Below the pieces are notes generated by a model. The model saw only the letters and a program-made list of their open reading frames with translations. It searched no databases and was not told the DNA's origin. Positions 55,115 to 63,309 of a stretch of 64,000 bases of DNA are shown here, one piece after another (position 1 is the first letter of the stretch; every line of letters begins with the position of its first letter). The stretch spans positions 1 through 64,000 of the forward strand of contig NZ_VTUX01000006.1 of NCBI RefSeq assembly GCF_008370495.1. The letters are read 5' to 3'. The stretch is from Pseudohalioglobus sediminis (GTDB lineage Bacteria; Pseudomonadota; Gammaproteobacteria; Pseudomonadales; Halieaceae). The translations under genes and the position numbers were made by a program.

Positions 55115-56824
55115 TCATTGTATAAAAGAGTATGTCGTAAAGGACACAACCAACACCGTTGCAGCCAAAGCCACAATCGCAATAGTCCAGGTACGCCGAC
55201 GATTCATAATATCGATATCATTTTCGATATAGGGGATAGCCACCAACGGTGCCTCTCCCATTTCCAAAGTGAGCTGACGAACGCCATGGATGGCGCTATC
55301 TGTCACTTCTCGCAACACAACGAGCCCGCCACCCAATCCTATTGCCACGATCATTCCAAGAAAGATGATAGCCGGTCGATTCGGGCTCACGGGATCCTGC
55401 GGCAGGGCAGGAGGTTCGATTACGGCGAAATGCTCCCCTTTTTGCTCCTGTTCGAGATTCATCGCCACAATCGCTTCGCGCTGCTTGGTCTTGATGTCCC
55501 GGTACTCTTCGGTAGCATTATCGTAGTCACGCAGCAAAGCCTGATACTTCTTTTCCACTTCAGGCGCGCTGTTGATCTTGTATTCGTACTCATCAATCAC
55601 TCTCTGCAATTCCTGCTGGCGACCGACTAATGTCCTCAACTCCGATTCCACGGAAAACAGCTCTCCTTGCAAGAGTATATATGCGGGGTTGTCAGCGACT
55701 GCACCATCAGAACTGATGTTCGCGTCGCCAGCTAATCTAATACTCTCTTCCAGCTGCTCAATCACCCGACGCGTGCTCACAACCTCCTGGTGGCTGTCAT
55801 TGTATCGGGTCTCCAGATCAGCCAGGCGCTGCTGTTGCTCCCGCAACTGTCGACGCAACTCATCCGCGTCAGCACCAATTCCCAGCTCACTCTGCAGCGT
55901 CTCGATTTCGCGCTTTAATCGGATTAAGTCAGGGTGGTTATCTCGATACAGAGCGACCTTACGTCGATATTCAGCCTGAAGAGCCTTAAAACGATCTACA
56001 TCGCTCATGACCACATCCCCTGTCGAGGTATACACCGGGGCTGATGGACTGATCTGGGACATTCTGGACGCCAACTCAAACTTGCGTTTTTCCAGCTCGC
56101 TAGAGCGAAGCTGCAGCGCAACCATGTCACGTCTGGCATTTTCGAGATTAACCAGATTACGATTGTAGAGCTCGGGAAGATTACCCTCGTTAGCAGACTT
56201 GAAATCTGCCAGCAGCTGTTCCAATTCCAGGAGTTCGGCATTCATTCTTCCCGCTTCCGACTCAAGGAAGTCTGCCGTGCTGGCGGCCTGTTCAGTTCGC
56301 TCTCTGGCATTTTCATTGAGGAACAGTGTCACCAACTCATCGGTGACGGCCTGGGCCATCTCCGGTCGCGGACTTTTGAAAGCAAGAGTGAAAGCTATCG
56401 TAGCCTGAGTCGGACGGCCGCTTCTCGGGTCAATTACTTCAGCACTCACCAGGTCAAGCTGTACATTCTGCCTGAATTTCGCAACCAGCCTGCTGTCGGG
56501 CGCCTCATCTCCTTCCACGTACTGGTACAACTGAAATTTCTGGATAATCTTCGCTATATTCTCAGAGGTCAGCACTCTCTGACTTGTAACCTGCACACGT
56601 TGCGCTGCATAACTGGTAATCGTTGAGCGTACGAAGTCTCTCGGCACTTCTTGCTCCTGGATCAGGATCGTCGCCTGAGACTGGTAGGACGCTGGCAGAC
56701 CGAAAGCAATAACGAGCGCAAGTGGGATAATAATGATAGCCGGCACCAGCAGCCAAAACTTGCGACGCTTCACTACGTCTAAATATTCTGAAACAGGCCT
56801 GATTTGCAGTTGTTCGTCAGCCAT
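55115..56824 (-). CDS. GNVR/Wzz-family polysaccharide chain-length regulator, XrtA type
   Basis: A 569-residue inner-membrane protein. A Wzz-type N-terminus has TM1 at about 20-45 (FWLLVPAIIIIPLALVIAF). A long periplasmic coiled coil with repeated heptads runs from about 150 to 430. The GNVR-like region has PVSPNRPAIIFLGM before TM2 at about 475-500. Another short hydrophobic span ends the protein. It sets chain length with the tyrosine-kinase partner. AAGGG precedes the ATG. Confidence 0.9.
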   Translation of the reverse strand: MADEQLQIRPVSEYLDVVKRRKFWLLVPAIIIIPLALVIAFGLPASYQSQATILIQEQEVPRDFVRSTITSYAAQRVQVTSQRVLTSENIAKIIQKFQLYQYVEGDEAPDSRLVAKFRQNVQLDLVSAEVIDPRSGRPTQATIAFTLAFKSPRPEMAQAVTDELVTLFLNENARERTEQAASTADFLESEAGRMNAELLELEQLLADFKSANEGNLPELYNRNLVNLENARRDMVALQLRSSELEKRKFELASRMSQISPSAPVYTSTGDVVMSDVDRFKALQAEYRRKVALYRDNHPDLIRLKREIETLQSELGIGADADELRRQLREQQQRLADLETRYNDSHQEVVSTRRVIEQLEESIRLAGDANISSDGAVADNPAYILLQGELFSVESELRTLVGRQQELQRVIDEYEYKINSAPEVEKKYQALLRDYDNATEEYRDIKTKQREAIVAMNLEQEQKGEHFAVIEPPALPQDPVSPNRPAIIFLGMIVAIGLGGGLVVLREVTDSAIHGVRQLTLEMGEAPLVAIPYIENDIDIMNRRRTWTIAIVALAATVLVVSFTTYSFIQ

Positions 56825-56842
56825 ATACTTGAAAACCCTTGT

Positions 56843-58033
56843 TCAACGTGACCAAACGCTTTTCGTCGGTCGAAAAATTACGCTCAAAAGTATGGAGTTC
56901 GAGTCGGCGCTATCCTCTGCACGCTCCTGGTCCTGCCAGGCATACTGATAACTGCCGGCCACATACCAAGACTCGGAGAATCGATAATCCAGTCCAAAAC
57001 GCACACGAGCATAGTCCCGATCGAGATCGAAACTGTCATCGACGGCACCGCGTTGACCGGCATCAAACTCCACCTCGAAGTTGCTCCGCTCAGTCATCTG
57101 ATACGTATAGTCCAGGCCCACTGCGTGATTTTCGACTACCGTGCCGCTGCCGCTAGGGCGCGGAGCACTTTCGATTGTCGCTCTCACTCGCTGGCGTTCT
57201 CCTCGATAAGTCAGCGAGCCGCTTAACAGCAGCATATTAGACTCATCATCAGCCGGAGGGTCGAGCAAATCACTGGAATACTCGGTGTCGATGTTAGCCC
57301 AACCAATAAGCAGAGAAGTGGAAAAACTTTCGGATAAAGTGGAGTCAAACCCGAACCTGGCGCCGATGGTTTCTGTGTCTACCTCAGTATCGAAACCGGA
57401 ATTCGCATCGTTTTCAAAAGTACTGCCGTAGGCCTGCAGCGTCACCTGAGTGCGCGCACTCCACTGATGCAGCCAGCCTGCGTAACCTGACAAGTACTGA
57501 TAGTCCTGCAATACTGATGTGTCGTAATCCACGTCGTCGAAGTCCAGGCCACCGATTATTCCGTTGTTCTCGGTGAACATGTGGTTACCGGAACCTCCGA
57601 TGCTGGCTGTTTCACGTCGCCTGGCTTCCAGACCGGTGACCCCCGTATCAAGGAATTCACTGGTACGGGTACTGTCGCGCCGATATCTTGCATAGCCATC
57701 AACGTCACCACGTTCAAACTGATATGACGCATCTCCTCGCAATTCCTGGTCGTCACTGTCCCAAGCGTCTTCATCGTACCGTGAAAACAACATTTCGCCC
57801 GAGAGCGAAGCGTCCAAACGCTCGCTCCGCGTCCCGAGTGTGACCGGGATTGACAACCACCCGCCGGATATCTCCAGCTCATCTTCCGGGACCAAGCGCA
57901 CGTTGTCGTTATACTCGTACCCACCCTCTACCTCGTATTCAAACGAGTACTCATTGGCCTGTACGACGCTACCAAGCAATAGCACAGAAGAAAGCACCAG
58001 GGTCGGTGCTGCGAATTGACGTCTGTTTGGCAT
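56843..58033 (-). CDS. Outer-membrane beta-barrel protein of the EPS export locus
   Basis: A 396-residue protein from ATG 58033, behind GGAG; the frame opens 24 bases upstream. A signal peptide with core LVLSSVLLLGSVVQA ends at VQA-NEYS. The mature part is alternating strands with many aromatic, Asp and Glu residues (SFEYEVEGGYEYNDN, LGLDYTYQMTERSNFEVEFDAG). This fits the barrel-type protein (TIGR03016-like) of exosortase-A loci, which may form the outer-membrane channel or anchor. It ends KSVWSR rather than the usual aromatic residue. Confidence 0.8.
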   Translation of the reverse strand: MPNRRQFAAPTLVLSSVLLLGSVVQANEYSFEYEVEGGYEYNDNVRLVPEDELEISGGWLSIPVTLGTRSERLDASLSGEMLFSRYDEDAWDSDDQELRGDASYQFERGDVDGYARYRRDSTRTSEFLDTGVTGLEARRRETASIGGSGNHMFTENNGIIGGLDFDDVDYDTSVLQDYQYLSGYAGWLHQWSARTQVTLQAYGSTFENDANSGFDTEVDTETIGARFGFDSTLSESFSTSLLIGWANIDTEYSSDLLDPPADDESNMLLLSGSLTYRGERQRVRATIESAPRPSGSGTVVENHAVGLDYTYQMTERSNFEVEFDAGQRGAVDDSFDLDRDYARVRFGLDYRFSESWYVAGSYQYAWQDQERAEDSADSNSILLSVIFRPTKSVWSR

Positions 58034-58053
58034 GCTTCGGTCTCCTGGGATAA

Positions 58054-58617
58054 TCACGGCACAACAACCACGTCTTTACTCTGCAAGACGATATTGGATT
58101 CGAGAGCCTCGCCAGCCTTGACTCTGGCGTAGCGGAAAGGAATTGCGACTTGCTGACCATCTGGCTGTCTCCGCAATATACGGATATCGTTCTCTGCGGC
58201 GAATGCGTTAAGCCCTCCAGCCAGCGCCAGGGCCTGCATAACGTCAGTATCACTCGTGACAATGTATTCACCCGGTCGCTCAACTTTACCGATGACATAG
58301 ATTTTATTGCCATTGACGTTGACCAAAGAAACCACTACCCGAGGCTTGTCCTTCATATACTTGCCCAGGGCCTTGGATATCTTGTCAGCGACAACTGAAG
58401 GGGTGGTATTGGTGGTATCGACCTCGCCGGCCATTGGCAGGCTGACGATGCCGTCTGGGCGCACCAATACCTCTCGACTGAGGCTCTCTTCATTCCAGAC
58501 ATCTATACGCAGCAGGTCACCCGGATTAACCGTGTAGGAATCTGAGATGGAGATCGAAGAATACAACGATAGCCCTAGAGCTATCAGGATTAATCGGCTG
58601 ATTTGACTAAATGACAT
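58054..58617 (-). CDS. Wza-like polysaccharide export protein, XrtA type
   Basis: A 187-residue protein from ATG 58617; a GTG 6 bases earlier is an alternative, with GGGG suiting both. A signal peptide with core LILIALGLSLYSSI is followed by the export domain YTVNPGDLLRIDVWNEESLSRE and VRPDGIVSLPMAGEV, then a SLBB-like region (IYVIGKVERPGEYIV, DVMQALALAGG). It would form the periplasmic/outer-membrane export conduit. There is no lipobox cysteine, and indeed no cysteine in the mature part, unlike classical Wza. It is first of the export operon. Confidence 0.88.
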   Translation of the reverse strand: MSFSQISRLILIALGLSLYSSISISDSYTVNPGDLLRIDVWNEESLSREVLVRPDGIVSLPMAGEVDTTNTTPSVVADKISKALGKYMKDKPRVVVSLVNVNGNKIYVIGKVERPGEYIVTSDTDVMQALALAGGLNAFAAENDIRILRRQPDGQQVAIPFRYARVKAGEALESNIVLQSKDVVVVP

Positions 58618-58893
58618 TGGCACTGCCCCTTTCTGCCGCGGCCAGGATTACGAATAGTTATTCATGGCCTACGCTATTTTAACCGTAAGAAATATACAAC
58701 AACATGAACCCATCTTTCGTAAATAATGGACGCATTCGTGGACGAGTTCACATTTGCTAGCTGCAACTACTGACATCGCCCCAGGGCTATCGCGCGAGAC
58801 TCATGCCCAAAGCGCACGACCCATAAGCAAAGATAGATGCCTTTCCGGCTGAATGCCTGCCTGGATGGGAGAATAAATGACCAGGATCAAAGA

Positions 58894-59283
58894 TCAGTGA
58901 GGGTGAACATGTGGACGACGACGCGCCACAACGCTGAATCCCAACACCGCGGAAAGGAGCAACCAAACCAGGCCGTCTCCCGACTCCGCACGCATTGTAT
59001 TATCGCGCAATTCAGCTGCTCCAGCTGCACCAACACCAGCCCCGGTCAAGGGAAGTATCTCGTATGATTGGGAGAAGACGGGTGCCTCGCTGCCGACAGT
59101 AACCACGGAAGCAGGCATGGCCACAGAATCCTGTAACAACGCGGCCAGTTGCAACTCGTCGGCCTGGTGGCTCCCATTCTGTGGGTGTAAAAGAGAAGCA
59201 TTAGCAACACTATTGACGCCGCCAAGCCACACACACAGCACCACGAGTGGATACGCTTTGATGAATTTTGTAAAAACCGACAT
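58894..59283 (-). CDS. Small secreted protein with C-terminal membrane span and RRR tail
   Basis: A 129-residue protein. An N-terminal signal (PLVVLCVWLGGVNSVANA) leads into a polar mature part. The C-terminus is ESGDGLVWLLLSAVLG, FSVVARRR, then PHVHPH: a short motif, a single span and an arginine cluster. This layout fits exosortase or rhombosortase sorting signals, but the motif is neither PEP nor IPTL. It lies beside the XrtA-type export operon on the same strand, 271 bases upstream. I do not recognise the family. Confidence 0.55.
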   Translation of the reverse strand: MSVFTKFIKAYPLVVLCVWLGGVNSVANASLLHPQNGSHQADELQLAALLQDSVAMPASVVTVGSEAPVFSQSYEILPLTGAGVGAAGAAELRDNTMRAESGDGLVWLLLSAVLGFSVVARRRPHVHPH

Positions 59284-59818
59284 AAAAAACTGTTCCGTCT
59301 CTTTCCAGAGACCGTTGCATGAACCGTGAGGAGAAACCCTCTTCCTACCTCAATTTATATAGCACAAGTGATGAATTCTGCATGGAATTACCTACTCTGA
59401 TTCCAGACGGCTCCCGGTTTCGTGAGCCAGTTCACACTTTTTACAGCCGATATACTTTAGCCCCAATTTGTTACAGGTTTATTGCAACAGGCTCCTTTCA
59501 AACCTGGCTGCCTGAACCACCGATGCCAATCTTATTTGTGCACCACCGAAAATCCTCCAGCAAGTTTCACACCAGACCAACTCCTGCCCACGACACAAGC
59601 ACACGCCCACGGCTCCCCGCTCATGTAAGCAAAAAAATATGCTTATTTTCCAAGAAGTTAGAAAACCCTGTCCGACTCACTCGCCTTCGGACCAGTCAAA
59701 TGAGATGAGATGTACTGACATTGCGTATTGCTAATCCAGCTTTCGCTCTGCAATAGCAAGTGGACTCTGCACAAAAACAGTGCACCGGAGATTCACTTCA
59801 GCACCGCGTAGCGCCAGG
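59284..59818. other. Gene-free spacer with a hairpin in the small gene's leader
   Basis: No credible gene is seen in about 535 AT-rich bases. On the minus strand a perfect 6-bp hairpin AGAGAC (59307-59312) with GTCTCT (59297-59302) and loop TTCC is followed by GGAACAG and TTTTTT (59284-59289) directly before the ATG at 59283. It resembles a weak terminator or attenuator that overlaps the ribosome-binding site. TATATA-like sequence near 59355 may be a -10. Confidence 0.4.
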
Positions 59819-60163
59819 CTATTCCTCACCGCCATGATGGCTTCCCGGCGCACCCGAGAGCGGAAAACTCGCCACATTCCCGGAACCCGCAGGCACCTCG
59901 GAAATTCGTGCGCTGCCTTCCTTGTCCACCTCGTCTATGCGGATAATGGCCTGCATGGGTATGTAGGAGCGGGTGACACCGTTGAACTCGTTTTTCAGCT
60001 TTTCTTCGCTGGGATCCACCACGATCTGGGAGCGCTCACCGAAAATGAACTCTTCGACCTCGATAAAGCCCCACATATCACTCTGGTAGATGGCGCGGGC
60101 GAACACTTCGAACACCTGCCCACCATTCTGGAAAATCACCTTGTAAACGGGTTGTGCTGGCAT
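59819..60163 (-). CDS. DUF1820 family protein
   Basis: A 114-residue cytoplasmic protein. It begins PVYKVIFQNGGQVFEVFARAI and continues YQSDMWGFIEVEEFIFGERSQIVVDPSEEKLKNEF and SYIPMQAIIRIDEV (in pieces), the DUF1820 pattern of gammaproteobacteria. The C-terminus is flexible (HHGGEE). Function is unknown. It is divergent from miaB; next to miaB it is a common placement in the group from memory. Confidence 0.85.
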   Translation of the reverse strand: MPAQPVYKVIFQNGGQVFEVFARAIYQSDMWGFIEVEEFIFGERSQIVVDPSEEKLKNEFNGVTRSYIPMQAIIRIDEVDKEGSARISEVPAGSGNVASFPLSGAPGSHHGGEE

Positions 60164-60299
60164 GATTCCCTCGTGTAGCGGTCTGTGGAAACTCCCTTGA
60201 ACGACCGCCCGCTTTCAAGGGGCGGCAATATTACCACCATTGCACGGAAATACCAGTGCGAAAGCCGCGCCAGCTCTAGGTTTCACCGACCTGACTGGG

Positions 60300-60305
60300 T
60301 ATAAT
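60300..60305 (+). promoter_or_regulatory. -10 box candidate for the miaB operon
   Basis: A perfect TATAAT lies 63 bases before the miaB GTG. A -35 at 17 bases upstream is weak (TAGGTT). A hairpin CCGCCC (60205-60210) with GGGCGG (60220-60225) is upstream without a U-tract. Confidence 0.45.
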
Positions 60306-60367
60306 CCGCACCCCTTTCAATACCCGCCGCACAGCCCGGCCCGATGCGCCGTGCTGCCAGAGGAACT

Positions 60368-61711
60368 GTGAGTAAAAAACTCTACATCAAGACCCACGGC
60401 TGCCAGATGAACGAGTACGATTCGGCACGCATGCGGGACCTGCTCCAGGAAAGCCATGACCTGGTACCTACAGAGGACCCGGAAGAAGCCGATGTACTCC
60501 TGCTAAACACCTGTTCTATAAGGGAAAAAGCCCAGGAAAAGGTGTTTCACCAGCTGGGCAGGTGGAAGCGCCTGAAGCAGCTGAATCCCGACCTTATAAT
60601 CGGTGTCGGCGGCTGCGTGGCCAGCCAGGAAGGCGAAGAGATCGGCAAGCGGGCACCCTACGTGGACCTGGTGTTCGGCCCCCAGACCCTGCACCGGCTG
60701 CCGGAGATGATGGCCCAGCGCGATGCCCAAACCGGCCCGGGTGGCACCCTGGTGGTTGATGTCAGCTTCCCTGAGATCGAGAAATTTGATCGCCTGCCAG
60801 AACCACGGGTTGAGGGCCCCACCGCATTTGTCTCCATCATGGAGGGCTGTTCCAAGTACTGCACCTTCTGCGTGGTCCCCTACACCCGTGGCGAGGAAGT
60901 CTCGCGCCCGCTCGACGATGTGATCGCCGAAGTTGCCCACCTCGCGGCAGGCGGCGTCAAGGAAGTGAACCTGCTCGGCCAGAACGTCAACGCCTATCGC
61001 GGGGAGAGTCACGACGGCGAGATCGTCGATTTTGCCGAGCTACTGCACTACGTGGCCCGCGTTCCCGGTATCAGGCGCATCCGCTACACCACCTCGCACC
61101 CGGTGGAATTCTCCGACGCCCTGATAGAGGCCTACGCAGAAATCCCGCAGTTGGTGGACCACCTGCACCTGCCGGTGCAGAGTGGCTCCGACAAGATACT
61201 GGCGGCCATGAAGCGCGGGCACACAGCCCTGGAATACAAGTCCAAGATACGTCGTCTGCGCAAGATTCGCCCCGATATCAGTATCTCTTCGGATTTCATT
61301 ATTGGCTTCCCAGGCGAGACGGAGAAAGACTTCGCCGACACCATGAAGCTCATAGAAGACATCGGTTTCGACGTGTCCTTCAGTTTTGTCTACAGCGCCA
61401 GACCCGGCACACCTGCGGCAGAACTGCCCGACGCGACCCCGGAAGAGACCAAGAAGCAGCGCTTGCAGATACTCCAGGGCCGCATCAACCAGCAGGCCCA
61501 GGCTATCAGCCGGCGCATGGTCGGGAGCACACAGGAAATACTCGTTACCGGCGTTTCGAAAAAAGATCCCGGGCAATTACAGGGCCGCACCGAGAACAAC
61601 CGCGCCGTCAACTTCGCCTGTTCGGACCACAGCCTGATCGGACAGTTTGTCGAGGTAGAGATCGCCGAGGCCCTGCCCAACTCGCTGCGCGGGCAGCTAC
61701 GCGCCCATTGA
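60368..61711 (+). CDS. miaB: tRNA-2-methylthio-N6-dimethylallyladenosine synthase MiaB
   Basis: A 447-residue methylthiotransferase starting at GTG 60368 (AGAGGA upstream; GTG is chosen because the product then starts [18 protein letters not shown] like E. coli MiaB). The N-terminal cluster cysteines are in the THGCQMN, LNTCSIR and GGCVAS motifs. The radical SAM motif is [19 protein letters not shown]-terminal TRAM domain ends the protein. It adds the 2-methylthio group to i6A37 of tRNAs. It leads the miaB-phoH-ybeY-corC operon. Confidence 0.97.
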   Translation: MSKKLYIKTHGCQMNEYDSARMRDLLQESHDLVPTEDPEEADVLLLNTCSIREKAQEKVFHQLGRWKRLKQLNPDLIIGVGGCVASQEGEEIGKRAPYVDLVFGPQTLHRLPEMMAQRDAQTGPGGTLVVDVSFPEIEKFDRLPEPRVEGPTAFVSIMEGCSKYCTFCVVPYTRGEEVSRPLDDVIAEVAHLAAGGVKEVNLLGQNVNAYRGESHDGEIVDFAELLHYVARVPGIRRIRYTTSHPVEFSDALIEAYAEIPQLVDHLHLPVQSGSDKILAAMKRGHTALEYKSKIRRLRKIRPDISISSDFIIGFPGETEKDFADTMKLIEDIGFDVSFSFVYSARPGTPAAELPDATPEETKKQRLQILQGRINQQAQAISRRMVGSTQEILVTGVSKKDPGQLQGRTENNRAVNFACSDHSLIGQFVEVEIAEALPNSLRGQLRAH

Positions 61712-61774
61712 CGGCCGTCAAATCCCGTATATCCTTGAAATGAATCCAACTGCCCAAGCGGGCCCAAAAGCCAA

Positions 61775-62809
61775 TTGAATAGCGAAGAACCTCCAGCGTC
61801 GCCGCTACAACCGACGACCAACGACACAATCCTGCTCGAACCCAATGACGCGCGTCATCTGGCCATGCTGTGCGGCCAGCTGGATGGCCACCTGCGCCAG
61901 ATCGAAGAGCGCCTGGGAATCCACATCCGCAACCGGGGCAACCAGTTCCAGCTGAGTGGGCCCGCGGTCAACGTGGCGGCCGCCAAAGAGCTGCTGATCC
62001 ACCTCTATGCCGAGGTCTGCCAGGGTGTGGGGCTGAGTCCCGAATCATTGCATCTGCAACTGCAGCAGGCCGGGCTGGAGCAATTGGCCGAAGTTCGCGC
62101 CGGCGATGCGGCTGTTGAAGCCATCCAGGTCATCCGTACCAAGCGCGCATCGATCAAGCCCCGGGGCAAGAACCAGCAGGGCTACGTGCGGGCCATCAGC
62201 TATAACGACATCAACTTCGGCATCGGTCCGGCCGGCACCGGCAAGACCTACCTGGCCGTGGCCTGCGCTGTCGAGGCACTGCTGCAGGAACGCGTGCGGC
62301 GCATTCTGCTGGTACGCCCGGCAGTGGAAGCGGGCGAGAAACTGGGCTTCCTGCCCGGCGACCTGAGCCAGAAAATCGATCCCTACCTGCGCCCGCTCTA
62401 CGACGCGTTGTATGAGATGCTCGGATTTGAGACGGTCAACAAGTACATTGAGCGCAACATTATCGAGGTGGCACCGCTGGCCTTTATGCGGGGTCGAACC
62501 TTGAACAATGCCTTTATCATCCTCGATGAAGCGCAGAACACCACGCGGGAACAGATGAAAATGTTTCTCACCCGCATCGGCTTTGGCTCTACCGCGGTGA
62601 TTACGGGTGATGCCACCCAGATTGACCTGCCCCGCGGTGCACAGTCCGGCCTCACTCATGCAGGCAATATCCTGCACGATGTGGAAGGCATCGGCTTTAC
62701 CTATTTCGCCAACAAGGACGTGGTGCGCCATCCCCTGGTGCAGCGTATCGTGACCGCCTATGACGCGCACGAGGACCGGGCCACCCCCCTGGACAAAAGC
62801 AAGCCGTGA
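61775..62809 (+). CDS. PhoH family protein (PhoH-like ATPase/RNA helicase-like)
   Basis: A 344-residue protein from TTG 61775. The N-terminal KH-like region is followed by the P-loop ATPase with GPAGTGKTYLA and the Walker B-like FIILDEAQNTTREQM and TGDATQIDLPRG motifs. This is the YbeZ type, which works with the endoribonuclease YbeY. It precedes ybeY with a four-base overlap (GTGA). The only start is a TTG with a weak site; no in-frame ATG or GTG was found nearby. Confidence 0.9.
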   Translation: MNSEEPPASPLQPTTNDTILLEPNDARHLAMLCGQLDGHLRQIEERLGIHIRNRGNQFQLSGPAVNVAAAKELLIHLYAEVCQGVGLSPESLHLQLQQAGLEQLAEVRAGDAAVEAIQVIRTKRASIKPRGKNQQGYVRAISYNDINFGIGPAGTGKTYLAVACAVEALLQERVRRILLVRPAVEAGEKLGFLPGDLSQKIDPYLRPLYDALYEMLGFETVNKYIERNIIEVAPLAFMRGRTLNNAFIILDEAQNTTREQMKMFLTRIGFGSTAVITGDATQIDLPRGAQSGLTHAGNILHDVEGIGFTYFANKDVVRHPLVQRIVTAYDAHEDRATPLDKSKP

Positions 62810-63309
62810 CCCTGCAACTGGACATTCAGCGCGCCAGCAGTGAAACCACCCCGGATGATGAGCAGCTACTGAACTGGATTGGTGCGGCACTCTCGGCGTG
62901 CCACCAGGCAGCGCCTGCTGAGGGCGGGGACGCTGGTCCCGAAATCAGCCTGCGGCTGGTAGACAGGACCGAGATGAGCGCGCTGAACCAGCAGTACCGC
63001 GGCAAGCAGGGCCCCACCAACGTGCTCAGTTTCCCCGTCGATTTTCCGGCAGATCTTCACATACCGTTACTGGGCGACATCATCATTTGCGCGCCGGTAG
63101 TCCGCGATGAGGCCAGGGCACAGGGCAAACCACTGCATGCGCACTGGGCGCACATGGCGATTCACGGCACGCTCCACCTGCTGGGCTATGACCACATTGA
63201 GGCTGAGGAGGCGAAGGCGATGGAAGCCCTGGAGACTGAAATCCTGGGCACGCTGGGTATTCCCTGTCCCTACCTCGATGCACACAACAAGGAGCATGCA
63301 CGGGCATGA
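62806..63309 (+). CDS. ybeY: Endoribonuclease YbeY
   Basis: A 167-residue protein starting at GTG 62806, overlapping the PhoH stop. The family motif HGTLHLLGYDH supplies the three metal-binding histidines, and NVLSFPVD and GDIIIC are typical. YbeY takes part in 16S rRNA 3'-end processing and ribosome quality control. It is coupled to corC by an ATGA overlap at 63306. Confidence 0.96.
   Translation: MTLQLDIQRASSETTPDDEQLLNWIGAALSACHQAAPAEGGDAGPEISLRLVDRTEMSALNQQYRGKQGPTNVLSFPVDFPADLHIPLLGDIIICAPVVRDEARAQGKPLHAHWAHMAIHGTLHLLGYDHIEAEEAKAMEALETEILGTLGIPCPYLDAHNKEHARA

Noticed and set aside
59319-59708. A 129-residue plus-strand frame in the spacer before the DUF1820 gene
   Set aside because: Rich in Pro, Arg, Ser and Thr, with no signal or family pattern and no good ribosome-binding site.
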